Positions 15,708 through 25,841 of a DNA stretch of 64,000 nucleotides are shown here, piece after piece. Under the pieces are notes generated by a model that saw nothing but the letters and a program-made list of their open reading frames with translations, was not told where the DNA came from and ran no database searches. Both the position numbers and the translations under genes were made by a program. Positions within the stretch are counted from its first letter, which is position 1. Every line of letters begins with the position of its first letter. This stretch comes from DASPLX01 sp035627375. GTDB taxonomy: Bacteria > Pseudomonadota > Gammaproteobacteria > Burkholderiales > Burkholderiaceae_D. The stretch lies in assembly GCA_035627375.1 (NCBI GenBank), contig DASPLX010000086.1:1-64000 (forward strand). Reading direction: 5' to 3'.

Positions 15708-15884
15708 ACCCTCAAACAGCCACGAATCATCGTTTATCAAACCGATAGCGCACGAAAAAAAAAGCCGAAATAAGTCCGGTCCGCAATGAACTGCAGCAAG
15801 CATTTCGGGACAAAGAACAGAGTCCGTTTTTTCGGGATCGGGCAACCAACGCCTGTTTCCATTCGCCTCCGGAGCAAGGTAGAC

Positions 15885-17666
15885 ATGTCGATCAGTATTT
15901 CAAAAATCCAGAGACGCCAGCGCATGCGCAAGCTGCTGGCAGCCGCCGCAATCCTTTGCACGCTCGGCGCGGGCGCGTTATTGGCGTCTTTTAAAGCCAA
16001 CAACACCGTCAATCAAAGCTTCACGCACTTCGCAAACGACGTCGAGACCGGCAAAGTCAAGCAGATCAGGATCGCGCCCGGCCATGACAGCGGCAACGCG
16101 CAGGTGGTCTTGAAGGACCGCCGCGAATACAGCGTCGAACTGCCGGCCATGGATCTTGCCGCGGCGAACGGCTACACGAGGAAAGGCATCGATGTCGCAT
16201 TCGACGCGCGGCTCTTCAATGTCGAACAAGCCATATCGATCGGATTGATCCTGGTCGTGCTGCTCGGCGTCGGTTTCTTCGCTTCGCGCCCGGTGCCGTT
16301 CAGCCTGCCGTTTGCGAACAAGCGCCGCGACACCAATGTGCGCTTCGCCGACGTCGCCGGCGCCGACGAGGCGAAGAAGAACCTGGTCGAAATCGCCGAA
16401 TACCTGAAAGCGCCCGATATCTACGAATCGATCGGCGCCAGCTTCCCACGCGGCGTGATCCTGTACGGCGATCCGGGCACCGGCAAGACCTTGCTGGCGA
16501 AGGCGCTGGCCGGCGAGGCGGGCGCCAACTTCATCGCCGTCAACGGCTCCGATTTCGGCTCGATGTTCATCGGCGTGTCGTCGATGAAGGTCAAGCGCCT
16601 GTTCGCGAAGGCCCGCTCGATGGCGCCGTGCGTGCTGTTCATCGACGAAATCGACGCTATCGGCGGCAAACGCATGGATGAAGGCTCGGCTGCGGCGCGC
16701 GAAATGGGAAGCACGCTGAACCAGTTGCTGGTGCAAATGGACGGCTTCGACGCCAACAGCGGCGTGATCGTGGTCGCCGCGACCAACCGCGTCGACGCGC
16801 TCGATCCTGCACTGCTGCGCTCCGGCCGTTTCGACCGCCGCATCCAGCTCGGCAAGCCGAACCTGCGCGAACGCGAGGAAATCCTGAAGATTCACGCCAG
16901 GAAGCTCAAGGTGGACGCGAACATGGACTACCTCGAGATCGCCAAGCACACGATCGGCTTTTCCGGCGCCGATCTCGCCAACCTGATGAATCAGGCGGCA
17001 TTGATCGCGGTACGCGACGGCCTGGAAGAAGTCGTACTGGAGAACGTGCTGCGCGCGCGTAACGTGATGCTGATGGGCGAGGAGCGCCGCTCGACGATGG
17101 CGATGCTGGACGACCAGACCCGCGCCCGCCTGGCGATCCACGAGTGCGGCCACGCGATCGTGGCCATGGCCGGCAATCTCGACCCTGTCTCGGCCGTGTC
17201 CATCGTGCCGCGCGGATTCTCGCTCGGCCAGACTTTCATCGCGCCGGAAAAGGATCAGTTCCTGCACGGCTATCACGAGTTGTTGGACCGCTTGAATATT
17301 CTCGTCGCCGGCCGCGTCGCCGAGGAGTTGTTCAGCCATTCGATCACGACCGGCGCGGACGACGACATCGCGCGCGCGTCGGAGATCGCCCTCAACATCG
17401 TGTGCCGCCACGGCATGTCCGAGTTCGGCATGCTGCGGATCACCGAACATTCGAGCCCGCAGATGCGCTATGAAGCGGAGTGCAAGGCGGCCGCGGTCAT
17501 CGAGCAGGCGCGCAACAACGCGATCGCGATCCTGCGCACGAACGAGCATGTCATGCAGGCCATGTCCTCCGCGCTGCTCGAGAAGGAAGAGTTGAATCAG
17601 GAAGAGTTGCGCGAGTTCAAGGAACTGGTGATCGATCCGGCGCGCACGCTGGCGGCAGTCGCCTGA
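15885..17666 (+). CDS. FtsH-family membrane AAA+ zinc metalloprotease (paralogue)
   Basis: A 593-aa ATP-dependent protease. The first membrane span is near residues 18-40, a periplasmic segment follows, and a second span (AISIGLILVVLLGVGFFAS) lies near 115-135. The AAA+ module has Walker A GDPGTGKT from residue 195, Walker B CVLFIDEID and an SRH with NRVDALDPALLRSGRFDR. The zinc site is H419-ECGH423. FtsH usually has GPPGTGKT and HEAGH, so both motifs are slightly divergent. There is no rlmE/rrmJ neighbour, so this is probably a second FtsH and not the essential one. The start was set at MSISIS with a nearby GGAG/AAGG. It is followed by a strong terminator. Confidence 0.9.
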   Translation: MSISISKIQRRQRMRKLLAAAAILCTLGAGALLASFKANNTVNQSFTHFANDVETGKVKQIRIAPGHDSGNAQVVLKDRREYSVELPAMDLAAANGYTRKGIDVAFDARLFNVEQAISIGLILVVLLGVGFFASRPVPFSLPFANKRRDTNVRFADVAGADEAKKNLVEIAEYLKAPDIYESIGASFPRGVILYGDPGTGKTLLAKALAGEAGANFIAVNGSDFGSMFIGVSSMKVKRLFAKARSMAPCVLFIDEIDAIGGKRMDEGSAAAREMGSTLNQLLVQMDGFDANSGVIVVAATNRVDALDPALLRSGRFDRRIQLGKPNLREREEILKIHARKLKVDANMDYLEIAKHTIGFSGADLANLMNQAALIAVRDGLEEVVLENVLRARNVMLMGEERRSTMAMLDDQTRARLAIHECGHAIVAMAGNLDPVSAVSIVPRGFSLGQTFIAPEKDQFLHGYHELLDRLNILVAGRVAEELFSHSITTGADDDIARASEIALNIVCRHGMSEFGMLRITEHSSPQMRYEAECKAAAVIEQARNNAIAILRTNEHVMQAMSSALLEKEELNQEELREFKELVIDPARTLAAVA

Positions 17667-17693
17667 AGCAAGGAATGACGATGAGGCGTTTGA

Positions 17694-17717
17694 GGGCTCC
17701 GCAAGGAGCCCTTTTTT
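17694..17717 (+). terminator. Rho-independent terminator after the FtsH paralogue
   Basis: GGGCTCC-GCAA-GGAGCCC followed directly by six T residues, a textbook terminator 28 bases after the stop. Confidence 0.93.
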
Positions 17718-17750
17718 ATGGACACGCGCTTTGAATGCCCGATGGGAAAC

Positions 17751-18797
17751 TCAAATTCCGACTGCGCCCGCGCTGTTCAACGCGGAATCCTGAAGCGGTC
17801 TATGCGGCGCCGCGAAGGTATCGACCGGCTGCCGTGCGATCGCACCGACCGCCGACAGGATTTGCTGGGGCACGAGGTAGTGCACCATATGGCCGGCGCC
17901 GGGGGCAATCCGTAATTCGCTATGCGGCAGCAGGTGATGCAAGCGTTCGCTCTGGAGTCGGGTATTGACATGGCGGTCGCCATCCCCCGCCAGCAGGATG
18001 ATCGGCATCTTCAACTCGCGATAGCGCTTGACGAGGGCCGCGACGGAAGGAATCATCATCGCGGCTTCCTCGGCATTCGCCCGCATCTGGCGCGGCCGCA
18101 GGCTCATCCATGCCGGAAAATCCGCAAAACGCGCGGCGACCGGGGCCGGGCTGAACATGCGTCGCGCGGCCAGCGGCCAATTCAGGCGCGCGATCAAGGG
18201 CGACAGCGTATGGCGCAGCAACGACCCGACGACCGGCAAGGCTGGCATCGACATCCACGGCACGTCGAGGCGCACGGTAGGAAAGTAATAGCCGGACAGC
18301 AGCACCAGACCGTGCACGGCGCTCGGATACTTCAATGCAAGCTGCAACGCCACCAACGTCCCCCAGGAATGCGCGACGATCGCGGCGCGCTCGATGCCGA
18401 GACGTTGCAATGCATGATGAAGCAAATCGGCCTGCGCGGCCGGCGTCCATGTGCGATCGTGCGGACGCCGGCTATAGCCGTAACCCGGACGGTCGAAGGC
18501 GATGACGCGGTATTTGACGGCGGCCAAATCCAGCAAACCGGAAATATCGAAGTCTTCCGCCATGCTGCCATTGCCGTGCAGAAGAACGAGCGGCTGACCG
18601 TGTCCGCGCTCGAGATAATGCAAGCGTACGCCCTCTACATCAAGGAAGCGGCCGCGCGGCGGATGATCGGCTTCGACGCGCCGCGTCTTTTGCCGAACGA
18701 TCAGGGCGGACAGCGCGAGTGTCGCGCCGGCGGCAAGCCAGACACCGGTGCGCGTGCCGGCGATGCGGGATGGGAAATCATGGCGATTGGCTTTCAT
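17751..18797 (-). CDS. Membrane-anchored alpha/beta hydrolase
   Basis: A 348-aa protein with an N-terminal hydrophobic anchor (about residues 17-36) and an alpha/beta-hydrolase fold. HGNGS forms the oxyanion loop, the nucleophile is in AHSWG (Ala instead of the usual Gly at the first position), the acid is in AGDGDRHV and the histidine in GAGHMVHY. RPGYGYS is typical of the epoxide-hydrolase/lipase-like group. The substrate is unknown. It is transcribed towards the FtsH terminator. Confidence 0.8.
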   Translation of the reverse strand: MKANRHDFPSRIAGTRTGVWLAAGATLALSALIVRQKTRRVEADHPPRGRFLDVEGVRLHYLERGHGQPLVLLHGNGSMAEDFDISGLLDLAAVKYRVIAFDRPGYGYSRRPHDRTWTPAAQADLLHHALQRLGIERAAIVAHSWGTLVALQLALKYPSAVHGLVLLSGYYFPTVRLDVPWMSMPALPVVGSLLRHTLSPLIARLNWPLAARRMFSPAPVAARFADFPAWMSLRPRQMRANAEEAAMMIPSVAALVKRYRELKMPIILLAGDGDRHVNTRLQSERLHHLLPHSELRIAPGAGHMVHYLVPQQILSAVGAIARQPVDTFAAPHRPLQDSALNSAGAVGI

Positions 18798-18882
18798 GGC
18801 CGTGCTCCATGGTGTTGGAACACATATGAACGCGGCAGGAAGCTCCCAGTTCCTAACGCGCGCGCTCGATCCGCCCTATCCC

Positions 18883-18911
18883 AAAAAAACGCCCGCATGG
18901 CTGCGGGCGTT
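18883..18911 (-). terminator. Rho-independent terminator of the Tim44-domain gene
   Basis: On the minus strand AACGCCCGCA-GCCA-TGCGGGCGTT is followed by five more T residues, 30 bases after the stop codon of the Tim44-domain gene. Confidence 0.9.
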
Positions 18912-18940
18912 CTCTACGACGAAAGAGGGATTCTCCACAC

Positions 18941-19819
18941 TCAACCGATTTGCTGGATACCTGCAAGCAACCAACCGCCGCCGGAAACCGGCTTGGCCAG
19001 ATTCCATATTTCCGTGAACGGCGCGGCCGGAGCATTTTCTGATTCCTTGATCGTGCCGCTGAATTTCACGCTGGCAAGGTATTCGTCGCCTATCGTCTCG
19101 ATGCCGAGCAGTTCGGCGTCGAGCGACACGACGTCGGTATTGTTGGGCGATGCACCCCGTTCCTGCAACTGCATCTTCAATTCGGCGAACATCTCCGGCG
19201 TCGTGAATTCCCGCAAATCGTTCACGTCGGCCTTGTCCCAGGCGGCCTGCAAACGGATGAAGCTGGTCTTCGCATGGTGCAAGAAAGCCGCGCTGTCGAA
19301 GTCGGCCGGAATACCCCAGGCCGGGCTTGCGCCACCCGAAGAGGACGGCAGCGACTGCAAGGCGGTAGGTTCGATCCGCGAACCGATCTCCGGCGCCGTT
19401 GCACCTCCTCCGGCAAAGGCCGGCTGCATCGCGCCGGCGTGACGCTGGCGGCGCAACATGCGATAGATGAACACGCCGGCACCGATCAGCAAGGCCAACA
19501 TCAGCAGGGAGCCGATGCCGGACGCCAATCCGCCCAGGCCCAAGTGCGACAGCAAGGCGCCAAGGCCCAGACCGAGCAGGGCGCCGCCGAGGATGTTCTT
19601 CCACGGGCTCGCCGGTTTCGGTTGTGCCGACTGGGGGGAGGCCGGTGCGGCCTGGTTCGGGCGGGCGGTTTGCTGATAGGCCGGGGAGACCTGCTGGCCT
19701 GCGTTATGGGACTGCCGGCCGATCGCGCCGCCGCCGCCGAGCCGCTTGGCTTCCGCTTCGGAAATGCCTGCAGTCAACGCCACCATGGCGACCATCAAGA
19801 CGGCAAGAAAATTTTTCAT
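18941..19819 (-). CDS. Tim44-domain membrane protein
   Basis: A 292-aa protein. A signal-like segment (residues 1-24, ending SEAEA) is followed by a low-complexity Gln/Pro/Ala stretch. One or two Gly-rich membrane segments lie at about 75-120 (GGALLGLGLGALLSHLG, then LLMLALLIGAGVFIY). The C-terminal Tim44-like domain (about 170-292) has AFLHHAKTSFIRLQAAWDKAD and the WLLAGIQQIG end. The bacterial domain is related to the mitochondrial import protein and probably binds membranes or proteins; its role is not known. CAGGAG precedes the ATG. It is a single gene with its own terminator. Confidence 0.85.
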   Translation of the reverse strand: MKNFLAVLMVAMVALTAGISEAEAKRLGGGGAIGRQSHNAGQQVSPAYQQTARPNQAAPASPQSAQPKPASPWKNILGGALLGLGLGALLSHLGLGGLASGIGSLLMLALLIGAGVFIYRMLRRQRHAGAMQPAFAGGGATAPEIGSRIEPTALQSLPSSSGGASPAWGIPADFDSAAFLHHAKTSFIRLQAAWDKADVNDLREFTTPEMFAELKMQLQERGASPNNTDVVSLDAELLGIETIGDEYLASVKFSGTIKESENAPAAPFTEIWNLAKPVSGGGWLLAGIQQIG

Positions 19820-20066
19820 ATCGACTCCTGAAAAGAGTATTGTGTGAAATGCGTCCACACCCGCTGTACGAGCGCCATGCATGAAGCTTCGCGGCGTCAA
19901 ACGAAGCATCTATCATAAAAGGGAAAGGACGCATGAAAAAGCGAAGTAAGCAGGACAATTTCTTCGGAAAAATCGAAACCAATCTACCCAACGGCCCGGC
20001 TATTGCGGCAACCTTTGCCATACCGTGCGGTCAGACCGGCAAGTGGATTTTCTGCAAGGAGTGTTT

Positions 20067-20312
20067 ATGCGCGTCGATATTTATCGTCGGCCCGAGCATG
20101 CGGGCCGTTACAGCTATCTGGCCGTGCCGGAGGGGAAAGTGATTCCCGAGGAAGCGGTCAACGTCGATTGGGAAACCGCCGAACGGGGCGTCAATGTCGA
20201 CGACGATGTCGAAACCATGCCGCAGTTCGCCATCGAGGCGCCGATCGCGCAAATCAATGCGAAAGGCTATGCCATCACTAGCATGAAGAATCTCGACGAC
20301 GGTCACCGTTAA
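20067..20312 (+). CDS. Small protein, DUF6139-like
   Basis: An 81-aa soluble protein that begins MRVDIYRRPEHAGRYSYLAV and contains NVDWETAERGV. It resembles a short conserved family of Burkholderiales that I recall as DUF6139, with no known function. AAGGAG lies six bases upstream of the ATG. It stands alone between a leftward Tim44 gene and the MFS gene. Confidence 0.75.
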   Translation: MRVDIYRRPEHAGRYSYLAVPEGKVIPEEAVNVDWETAERGVNVDDDVETMPQFAIEAPIAQINAKGYAITSMKNLDDGHR

Positions 20313-20491
20313 GCGCATTTCCCTCAAGCACACCTTTTTCTTGTAGCCGGCTTCTCAACCGGCGAGTATCGATCACATCCGGGCGCCGCGTTCTGCGGCG
20401 CCATCGCTCTTCGCTTAGAATTCCTGTCTGCACGCATCCTGCAGCACGTTGCCTCGTTCCTTGTTCCGCATTACCGCCGCCCCGAGAGTTG

Positions 20492-21700
20492 ATGAGAAAT
20501 CCGCTGTTCGCCTACCGGTCCTTCCTGCTGTTCTTCTGCAGCCGCTTCGCGACCACGATGGCGAACCAGATGGTGATGGTGGCGGTCGGCTGGCAAATGT
20601 ATGACCTGACGCAAAGCGCGTTCAATCTCGGCCTGGTCGGCCTGTTCCAATTCCTGCCCGCGGTCGCACTGACGCTCGTCGTCGGCCAGGTCGCCGACCG
20701 CTACGACCGCCGCCGCGTGCTCGCCTTGTGCCTGGCGGGGCAGTTGGCCATCGTCGCCTGGCTGATCGCCGCCACCCTCGGCGACTGGTTGACGCCCGAC
20801 GCCATTCTGCTGGCCTCGCTCGGCCTGGGCGCGGCGCGCGCCTTTCAGATGCCGACTCAGCAAGCGCTCGGCCCGTTACTCGTGCCGCCCGAAGTGCTGC
20901 CGCGCGCGCTGGCGACGACGGCGGCCGGGTCGCAACTGGCTCTGATTCTCGGACCGGCGCTCGGCGGCTTCATCTATGTCGCCGGCGCGGACGCCGTCTA
21001 TATCGCCAGCGCCGTACTGTTCCTGGCGGCGATCGTGTTCGCCTCCGTCATCAGGATCGAACATGCGCCGCTCGCGCGCGAACCGGTCAGCATGCAGAGC
21101 CTGTTCGCCGGCATCACGTTCATCTGGCGGCGCAAGGAAGTTCTCGGCGCCATTTCGCTCGATCTGTTCGCGGTGCTGCTCGGGGGCGCCGTCGCGCTGC
21201 TGCCGATCTTCGCGAAGGACATCCTGCACGTCGGACCATGGGGACTCGGCTTGCTGCGCGCGGCGCCGGCGGTCGGCGCCTTCGCGATGTCGGTCTATCT
21301 CGCGCAATTTCCGATCGAGCGCCGGGCCGGCACGATGATGTTCGCCTCGGTGGCGATGTATGGTGCGGCGACGATCGTATTCGGCCTGTCGACCTCGTTC
21401 ATCGTGTCGCTGCTGGCGCTCGCCTGCACCGGCGCCTTCGACATGGTCAGCGTCGTGATACGCCAATCGCTGGTGCAGCTGGAAACGCCCAACGAAATGC
21501 GCGGCCGCGTCTCCGCCGTGAATTCGATCTTCATCGGCGCTTCGAACCAGCTCGGCGAATTCGAGTCCGGCATCACCGCCGGTTGGTTCGGGGCTGTCCG
21601 TTCGGTAGTGATCGGCGGCGTCGGCACGCTGGTGGTGGTAGCGGCGTGGATGAAGATGTTCCCGCAACTTGCCCGGCGCGAACGCCTGGCGTCGACTTGA
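20492..21700 (+). CDS. MFS transporter, EntS/MFS_3 type
   Basis: A 402-aa protein with about 12 membrane segments, the family-typical start (NPLFAYRSFLLFFCSRFATT) and a loop-2/3 motif VADRYDRRRVL. The C-terminal half includes RGRVSAVNSIFIGASNQLGEFESG, characteristic of EntS-like exporters that release siderophores or drugs. No siderophore genes are nearby, so the substrate is open. A TTG codon immediately before the ATG could also serve as the start. Confidence 0.87.
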   Translation: MRNPLFAYRSFLLFFCSRFATTMANQMVMVAVGWQMYDLTQSAFNLGLVGLFQFLPAVALTLVVGQVADRYDRRRVLALCLAGQLAIVAWLIAATLGDWLTPDAILLASLGLGAARAFQMPTQQALGPLLVPPEVLPRALATTAAGSQLALILGPALGGFIYVAGADAVYIASAVLFLAAIVFASVIRIEHAPLAREPVSMQSLFAGITFIWRRKEVLGAISLDLFAVLLGGAVALLPIFAKDILHVGPWGLGLLRAAPAVGAFAMSVYLAQFPIERRAGTMMFASVAMYGAATIVFGLSTSFIVSLLALACTGAFDMVSVVIRQSLVQLETPNEMRGRVSAVNSIFIGASNQLGEFESGITAGWFGAVRSVVIGGVGTLVVVAAWMKMFPQLARRERLAST

Positions 21701-21837
21701 GCGCTGCCGTTCCACGGCCCCGAATCCCAAGTCGCACGACCGATCTGACACCCGGCAATGCGCGCCGCGTCTCAAGCCGCGATACTGCGCACGAGATACA
21801 CTATGCGCCGGCCTCCATCAACCATCTCCTGCCTCCC

Positions 21838-22914
21838 ATGACCACGTTCAACATCGAAAACATCAACGTTTCGGCATTCGAAGCGATGCCGACCCCGGAA
21901 GACCTGCACGCCCGCCTGCCGCTGTCCGATCGTGCCGGCGACGTCGTATTGCAAGGGCGCGAAGCGCTGAAGAATATCCTCGACCGCAAGGACCACCGCA
22001 TGTTCGTCGTGGTCGGCCCTTGCTCGATCCATGATCCGGTCGCCGGTCTCGATTACGCGCGCCGCCTCAAGGCGCTGCAGGCCGAGGTCGAAGACACGCT
22101 CCTGCTCGTGATGCGCGTCTATTTCGAAAAGCCGCGGACGACGACCGGCTGGAAGGGCTACATCAACGATCCCGACATGGACGATTCCTTCCATATCGAA
22201 CGCGGCATGTACAACGCGCGCAAGTTCCTGCTCGATGTGTGCGAACTCGGCTTGCCGGCGGCGACCGAAGCGCTCGATCCGATCTCTCCGCAATTCCTCG
22301 GCGACCTGATCGCATGGACGGCGATCGGCGCGCGCACCACTGAATCGCAGACGCACCGCGAGATGTCGTCCGGCCTGTCGACGCCGGTCGGCTTCAAGAA
22401 CGGCACGGACGGCGACATCGATATCGCGATCAACGCGATCCTGTCTGCCTCCCATCCGCATTCCTTCCTCGGCGTGAACGGACAGGGAAGGGTGGCGATC
22501 GTGCGCACGCGCGGCAACCGTTTCGGCCATGTCGTGCTGCGCGGCGGCGACGGCCGGCCCAACTACGACACGGTCTCGGTGGCGATGGCCGAACAAGCGC
22601 TGGCCAAGGCCAAGCTGCCGGCCAATATCGTGGTCGATTGCTCGCATGCGAACAGCTACAAGAACCCGGAACTGCAGCCGCTGGTGATGGCCGACGTCGT
22701 CAACCAGGTCCGCTTCGGCAACAAGTCGCTGGTCGGCGTGATGATCGAATCGAACCTGGTGGGCGGCAAGCAGGCGATCCCCGAAGATTTGTCGAAGCTG
22801 ATCTACGGCTGCTCGGTGACCGACGCCTGCGTCGGCTGGGAGACGACGGAAAAGATGATCCGCGACGCGCACGCGGCATTGCGCGAGGTCTTGCCGGCGC
22901 GGCGCCGCTCCTGA
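21838..22914 (+). CDS. aroG: 3-deoxy-7-phosphoheptulonate (DAHP) synthase, class I
   Basis: A 358-aa enzyme for the first step of the shikimate pathway: phosphoenolpyruvate plus erythrose-4-phosphate to DAHP. Family motifs are VVGPCSIHD near residue 60, RVYFEKPRTTTGWKG, EALDPISPQ, the GARTTESQTHRE loop and DCSHANSYK near the C-terminus, which holds metal ligands. Length is normal. Which amino acid inhibits it cannot be told from sequence alone. It follows the MFS gene by 137 bases and converges with a GGDEF-EAL gene, one base between the stops. Confidence 0.95.
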   Translation: MTTFNIENINVSAFEAMPTPEDLHARLPLSDRAGDVVLQGREALKNILDRKDHRMFVVVGPCSIHDPVAGLDYARRLKALQAEVEDTLLLVMRVYFEKPRTTTGWKGYINDPDMDDSFHIERGMYNARKFLLDVCELGLPAATEALDPISPQFLGDLIAWTAIGARTTESQTHREMSSGLSTPVGFKNGTDGDIDIAINAILSASHPHSFLGVNGQGRVAIVRTRGNRFGHVVLRGGDGRPNYDTVSVAMAEQALAKAKLPANIVVDCSHANSYKNPELQPLVMADVVNQVRFGNKSLVGVMIESNLVGGKQAIPEDLSKLIYGCSVTDACVGWETTEKMIRDAHAALREVLPARRRS

Positions 22915-22915
22915 A

Positions 22916-25648
22916 TCACGTTGCGACCGCCTGGCCGCCCGCCTCGCGGCACGCCAGGTATCGCGTCATGGCCTCGGCCGCGAGCGGCCGGCTGAACAGA
23001 TAACCCTGGGCTTCGTCGCATTGGTTGCGGCGGAGAAAATCCAGTTGCTCCGCGGTTTCGACGCCTTCCGCGATGACGCGCATGCCGAGCTGGCGCGCCA
23101 TCGCGATGATGGCCTGGGTGATCGCCGCGTCGTCGCTGTGGCTGGTCAAGTCGCGCACGAACGATTGATCGATCTTCAGTTTGTCGATCGGGAAGCGCTT
23201 GAGATAGGACAGCGATGAATAACCGGTGCCGAAATCATCGATGGCGATCCGGATGCCGAGCGCCTTCAGTTCCGTGACCACGGCGATCGCCGATTCGATA
23301 TTGTGAGCAAGGGCCGATTCGGTGATCTCGAGCTCGAGCCAGCGCGGCTCCAGCCCGCTTTCGCCGAGAGCGTGCCGCACCGCCGCCACCAGCGTGTTGC
23401 CGCGCAGCTGAACCGCGGAGACGTTGACCGACACCGGCGCCGGCGGCAATCCCTGCAGCTGCCACGCTCGCGCCTGGCGGCATGCTTCCTGCAATACCCA
23501 TTCGCCGAGCGGACCGATCAAGCCGCGCATTTCCGCCATCGGAATGAAGCTTCCGGGCGGCACCGTGCCGGCGCCGGGCCGCTCCCAGCGGACCAGCGCT
23601 TCCATGCCGACCAGCCGGCCGTCGCCGACCGTCACCATCGGCTGATAATGCAGCACGAATTCGCGCGCCCGCAGGGCGTGCTTGAACGCCGCTTCCATGG
23701 CCAACGCCTCCATCACGCGCGCATTCATGTCGACGGTGAAGAATTGAAAGTTGTTGCGGCCGCTTTCCTTGGCGTGATACATCGCGGTATCGGCATTGCG
23801 GATCAAGGTATCGGCATCGCCGCCGTCGCCAGGATACATCGCGATGCCGATGCTGCCGGTGACGTCGAGTCGCCGGTCCGCGTGCGTCAACGGCGCGGTA
23901 ATGTGCGCCATGATTTTTTCCGCGATGTGCGCCACGCTGTCGGCTGATTCCACGTCACGCAGAACAACCACGAATTCGTCGCCGCCGAGACGAGCGACGG
24001 TATCGGTCTCGCGCACGCTGGCCGATATGCGCCGGGCGACTTCCTTCAGCACGGCATCGCCGACGGTATGGCCGAGCGAATCGTTGATCGTCTTGAAATG
24101 ATCGAGGTCGAGAAACAGCACGGCGAGCCGGCGATGATCGCGGTGCTCGACCAGCAGCATCTGCTCGAGCCGGTCATTGAGCAGGAAGCGGTTCGCCAGG
24201 CCTGTCAGCGCATCGCGCTCGGCCAGCGTCGCGATGCGCTCCGTGGCGAGATGCTGTTCGGTGATGTCTTCGATGAAGCACAGCAGCACCGAGAAGCTGC
24301 CATCCTGCTCGATCGGCTGGAAGTGGAAGCGATAATGGCCGCGCGCGTCGCCGACGGTAAAGCGATACGCGCTTTCGAAGCGCACGCATTCGCCGGCCAG
24401 TCCGCGCAGCAACCAGGGGCGCAAGACCGGATCGCGCGCCTGTTCGAGCGCATTGAAGCCGACCAGATCCTCGCGCGCGACGCCGGCGATGTCGGCCATG
24501 GCTTGATTGCATTCGATGATCTTGCCGGCACGGTCGAGCAGCACCACGCCGAGCGGCGCCTGAGAATACAGCGAATGCCATTTGGCTTCGCTGGCGCGCA
24601 GCGACTCGGTCATGCGATCGGCAAGCACAACCGCGCGCCGACGCGCCGCCGCCATCGAAAACAGCATGGCGGACAGGCTGAGCGTGACCGCCAGGCCGAT
24701 GCCGAGGACAGCATAGGGCACGTAACGCCCAGGATCGTCCTCGAATTCCCGGGTGCTGGCGAAAGCCAGTGTCCAGGTGCGCCCGCCGACCTCGATGGCC
24801 GCCCGGCGCCGCAATAGCGGCGCGCGCTCCTGGTCGAACGCTGCGTTCCGGAAAAAGAGAGCGGGCTCCTCTTCGCGCCCGCCGTCGTATACCGCGACGC
24901 CGAGATCGTCGGCCAACTCGTCGAGGACGGCCGGCATCAATTCGGGCATGCGGAACGGACACAGCACGAAACCCGCCAACCGCTCGCGCCGCTCCTGTAC
25001 CGTGGTCGGCATGCCGCCGCGGTAAACCGGCAAGTACATGATGAAAGCGGGTCGCGGATTGGGTTCGGTGTCGATCTTGATGTTGACCTTGGCGGTGATC
25101 TGCGGACGCGCGGTATCGCGCGCAAGATCCATCACGCGGCGGCGTTCCGCGTCCTGATACATGTCGTAGCCGAGCGCCCTGCGGTTCTGTTCGGTGAACG
25201 GTTCGGCATAGACGTTGACGACGTAGCGGTCGCGCCGGCCGGCTGGGCGCATCGCATATTCGGCGATGCCGTCGCGCCGCGCCTGTTCGATGACGGCGCG
25301 CAATTCCCCGTCATCGACATAGCGGGCATATGCCATCGCCAGCAGGCCGGGATGGTTCTCCTGGAGACGCATGCCGGACACGAAACGGCGCCAGGATTGG
25401 CGGTCGACTTCGCCCTGTGCATGGAATAGCGCCGCGGCGCTATGGAGCGCCTGGGAATACACGCCGATGCGTTGCCGCATGACGCGCTCGATCGTGGTCG
25501 CACGAGCGGCGAAATCGCTTTCCAGCTGCTGCCGATAGCCGCGAACGCTGTGATCCCACAACATCAGCGTCAAGATCAGGCCGACGCAACAAACAGCGAC
25601 GGCAGGCATCGCCCACCAGCGCATCATGCGCCTTGCCGCGACATCCAT
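22916..25648 (-). CDS. CHASE-PAS-GGDEF-EAL c-di-GMP turnover protein
   Basis: A 910-aa inner-membrane protein. A membrane span near residues 8-28 is followed by a periplasmic CHASE domain (about 60-290, with YARYVDDGE, RRALGYDMYQD and FIMYLPVYRGG) and a second span near 315-340. A PAS domain then precedes the GGDEF domain (G555-GDEF) and the EAL domain (E683-AL, with DDFGTGYSSLSYLK). Both catalytic motifs are intact, so it may make or degrade c-di-GMP depending on the periplasmic signal. AGGGGAAA supports the chosen start; an upstream ATG would add 27 unlikely residues. Confidence 0.92.
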   Translation of the reverse strand: MDVAARRMMRWWAMPAVAVCCVGLILTLMLWDHSVRGYRQQLESDFAARATTIERVMRQRIGVYSQALHSAAALFHAQGEVDRQSWRRFVSGMRLQENHPGLLAMAYARYVDDGELRAVIEQARRDGIAEYAMRPAGRRDRYVVNVYAEPFTEQNRRALGYDMYQDAERRRVMDLARDTARPQITAKVNIKIDTEPNPRPAFIMYLPVYRGGMPTTVQERRERLAGFVLCPFRMPELMPAVLDELADDLGVAVYDGGREEEPALFFRNAAFDQERAPLLRRRAAIEVGGRTWTLAFASTREFEDDPGRYVPYAVLGIGLAVTLSLSAMLFSMAAARRRAVVLADRMTESLRASEAKWHSLYSQAPLGVVLLDRAGKIIECNQAMADIAGVAREDLVGFNALEQARDPVLRPWLLRGLAGECVRFESAYRFTVGDARGHYRFHFQPIEQDGSFSVLLCFIEDITEQHLATERIATLAERDALTGLANRFLLNDRLEQMLLVEHRDHRRLAVLFLDLDHFKTINDSLGHTVGDAVLKEVARRISASVRETDTVARLGGDEFVVVLRDVESADSVAHIAEKIMAHITAPLTHADRRLDVTGSIGIAMYPGDGGDADTLIRNADTAMYHAKESGRNNFQFFTVDMNARVMEALAMEAAFKHALRAREFVLHYQPMVTVGDGRLVGMEALVRWERPGAGTVPPGSFIPMAEMRGLIGPLGEWVLQEACRQARAWQLQGLPPAPVSVNVSAVQLRGNTLVAAVRHALGESGLEPRWLELEITESALAHNIESAIAVVTELKALGIRIAIDDFGTGYSSLSYLKRFPIDKLKIDQSFVRDLTSHSDDAAITQAIIAMARQLGMRVIAEGVETAEQLDFLRRNQCDEAQGYLFSRPLAAEAMTRYLACREAGGQAVAT

Positions 25649-25841
25649 GCATTTTCCCCTGAAACACGAACGGCTGTGATATCGCCGGGTGCTGGTTATT
25701 GATCGATCCAACGCACGCCTGCCGCGCAACGCTTTCGCATGCGTGGCGCAGGAACGCGATGTTAATTAATTGATTATAAAAGGGGCGCAATCCGCCGTCC
25801 ACGCGCGTGCGCGGCATGCACTGCGCTCCATCGCTCCCGCT

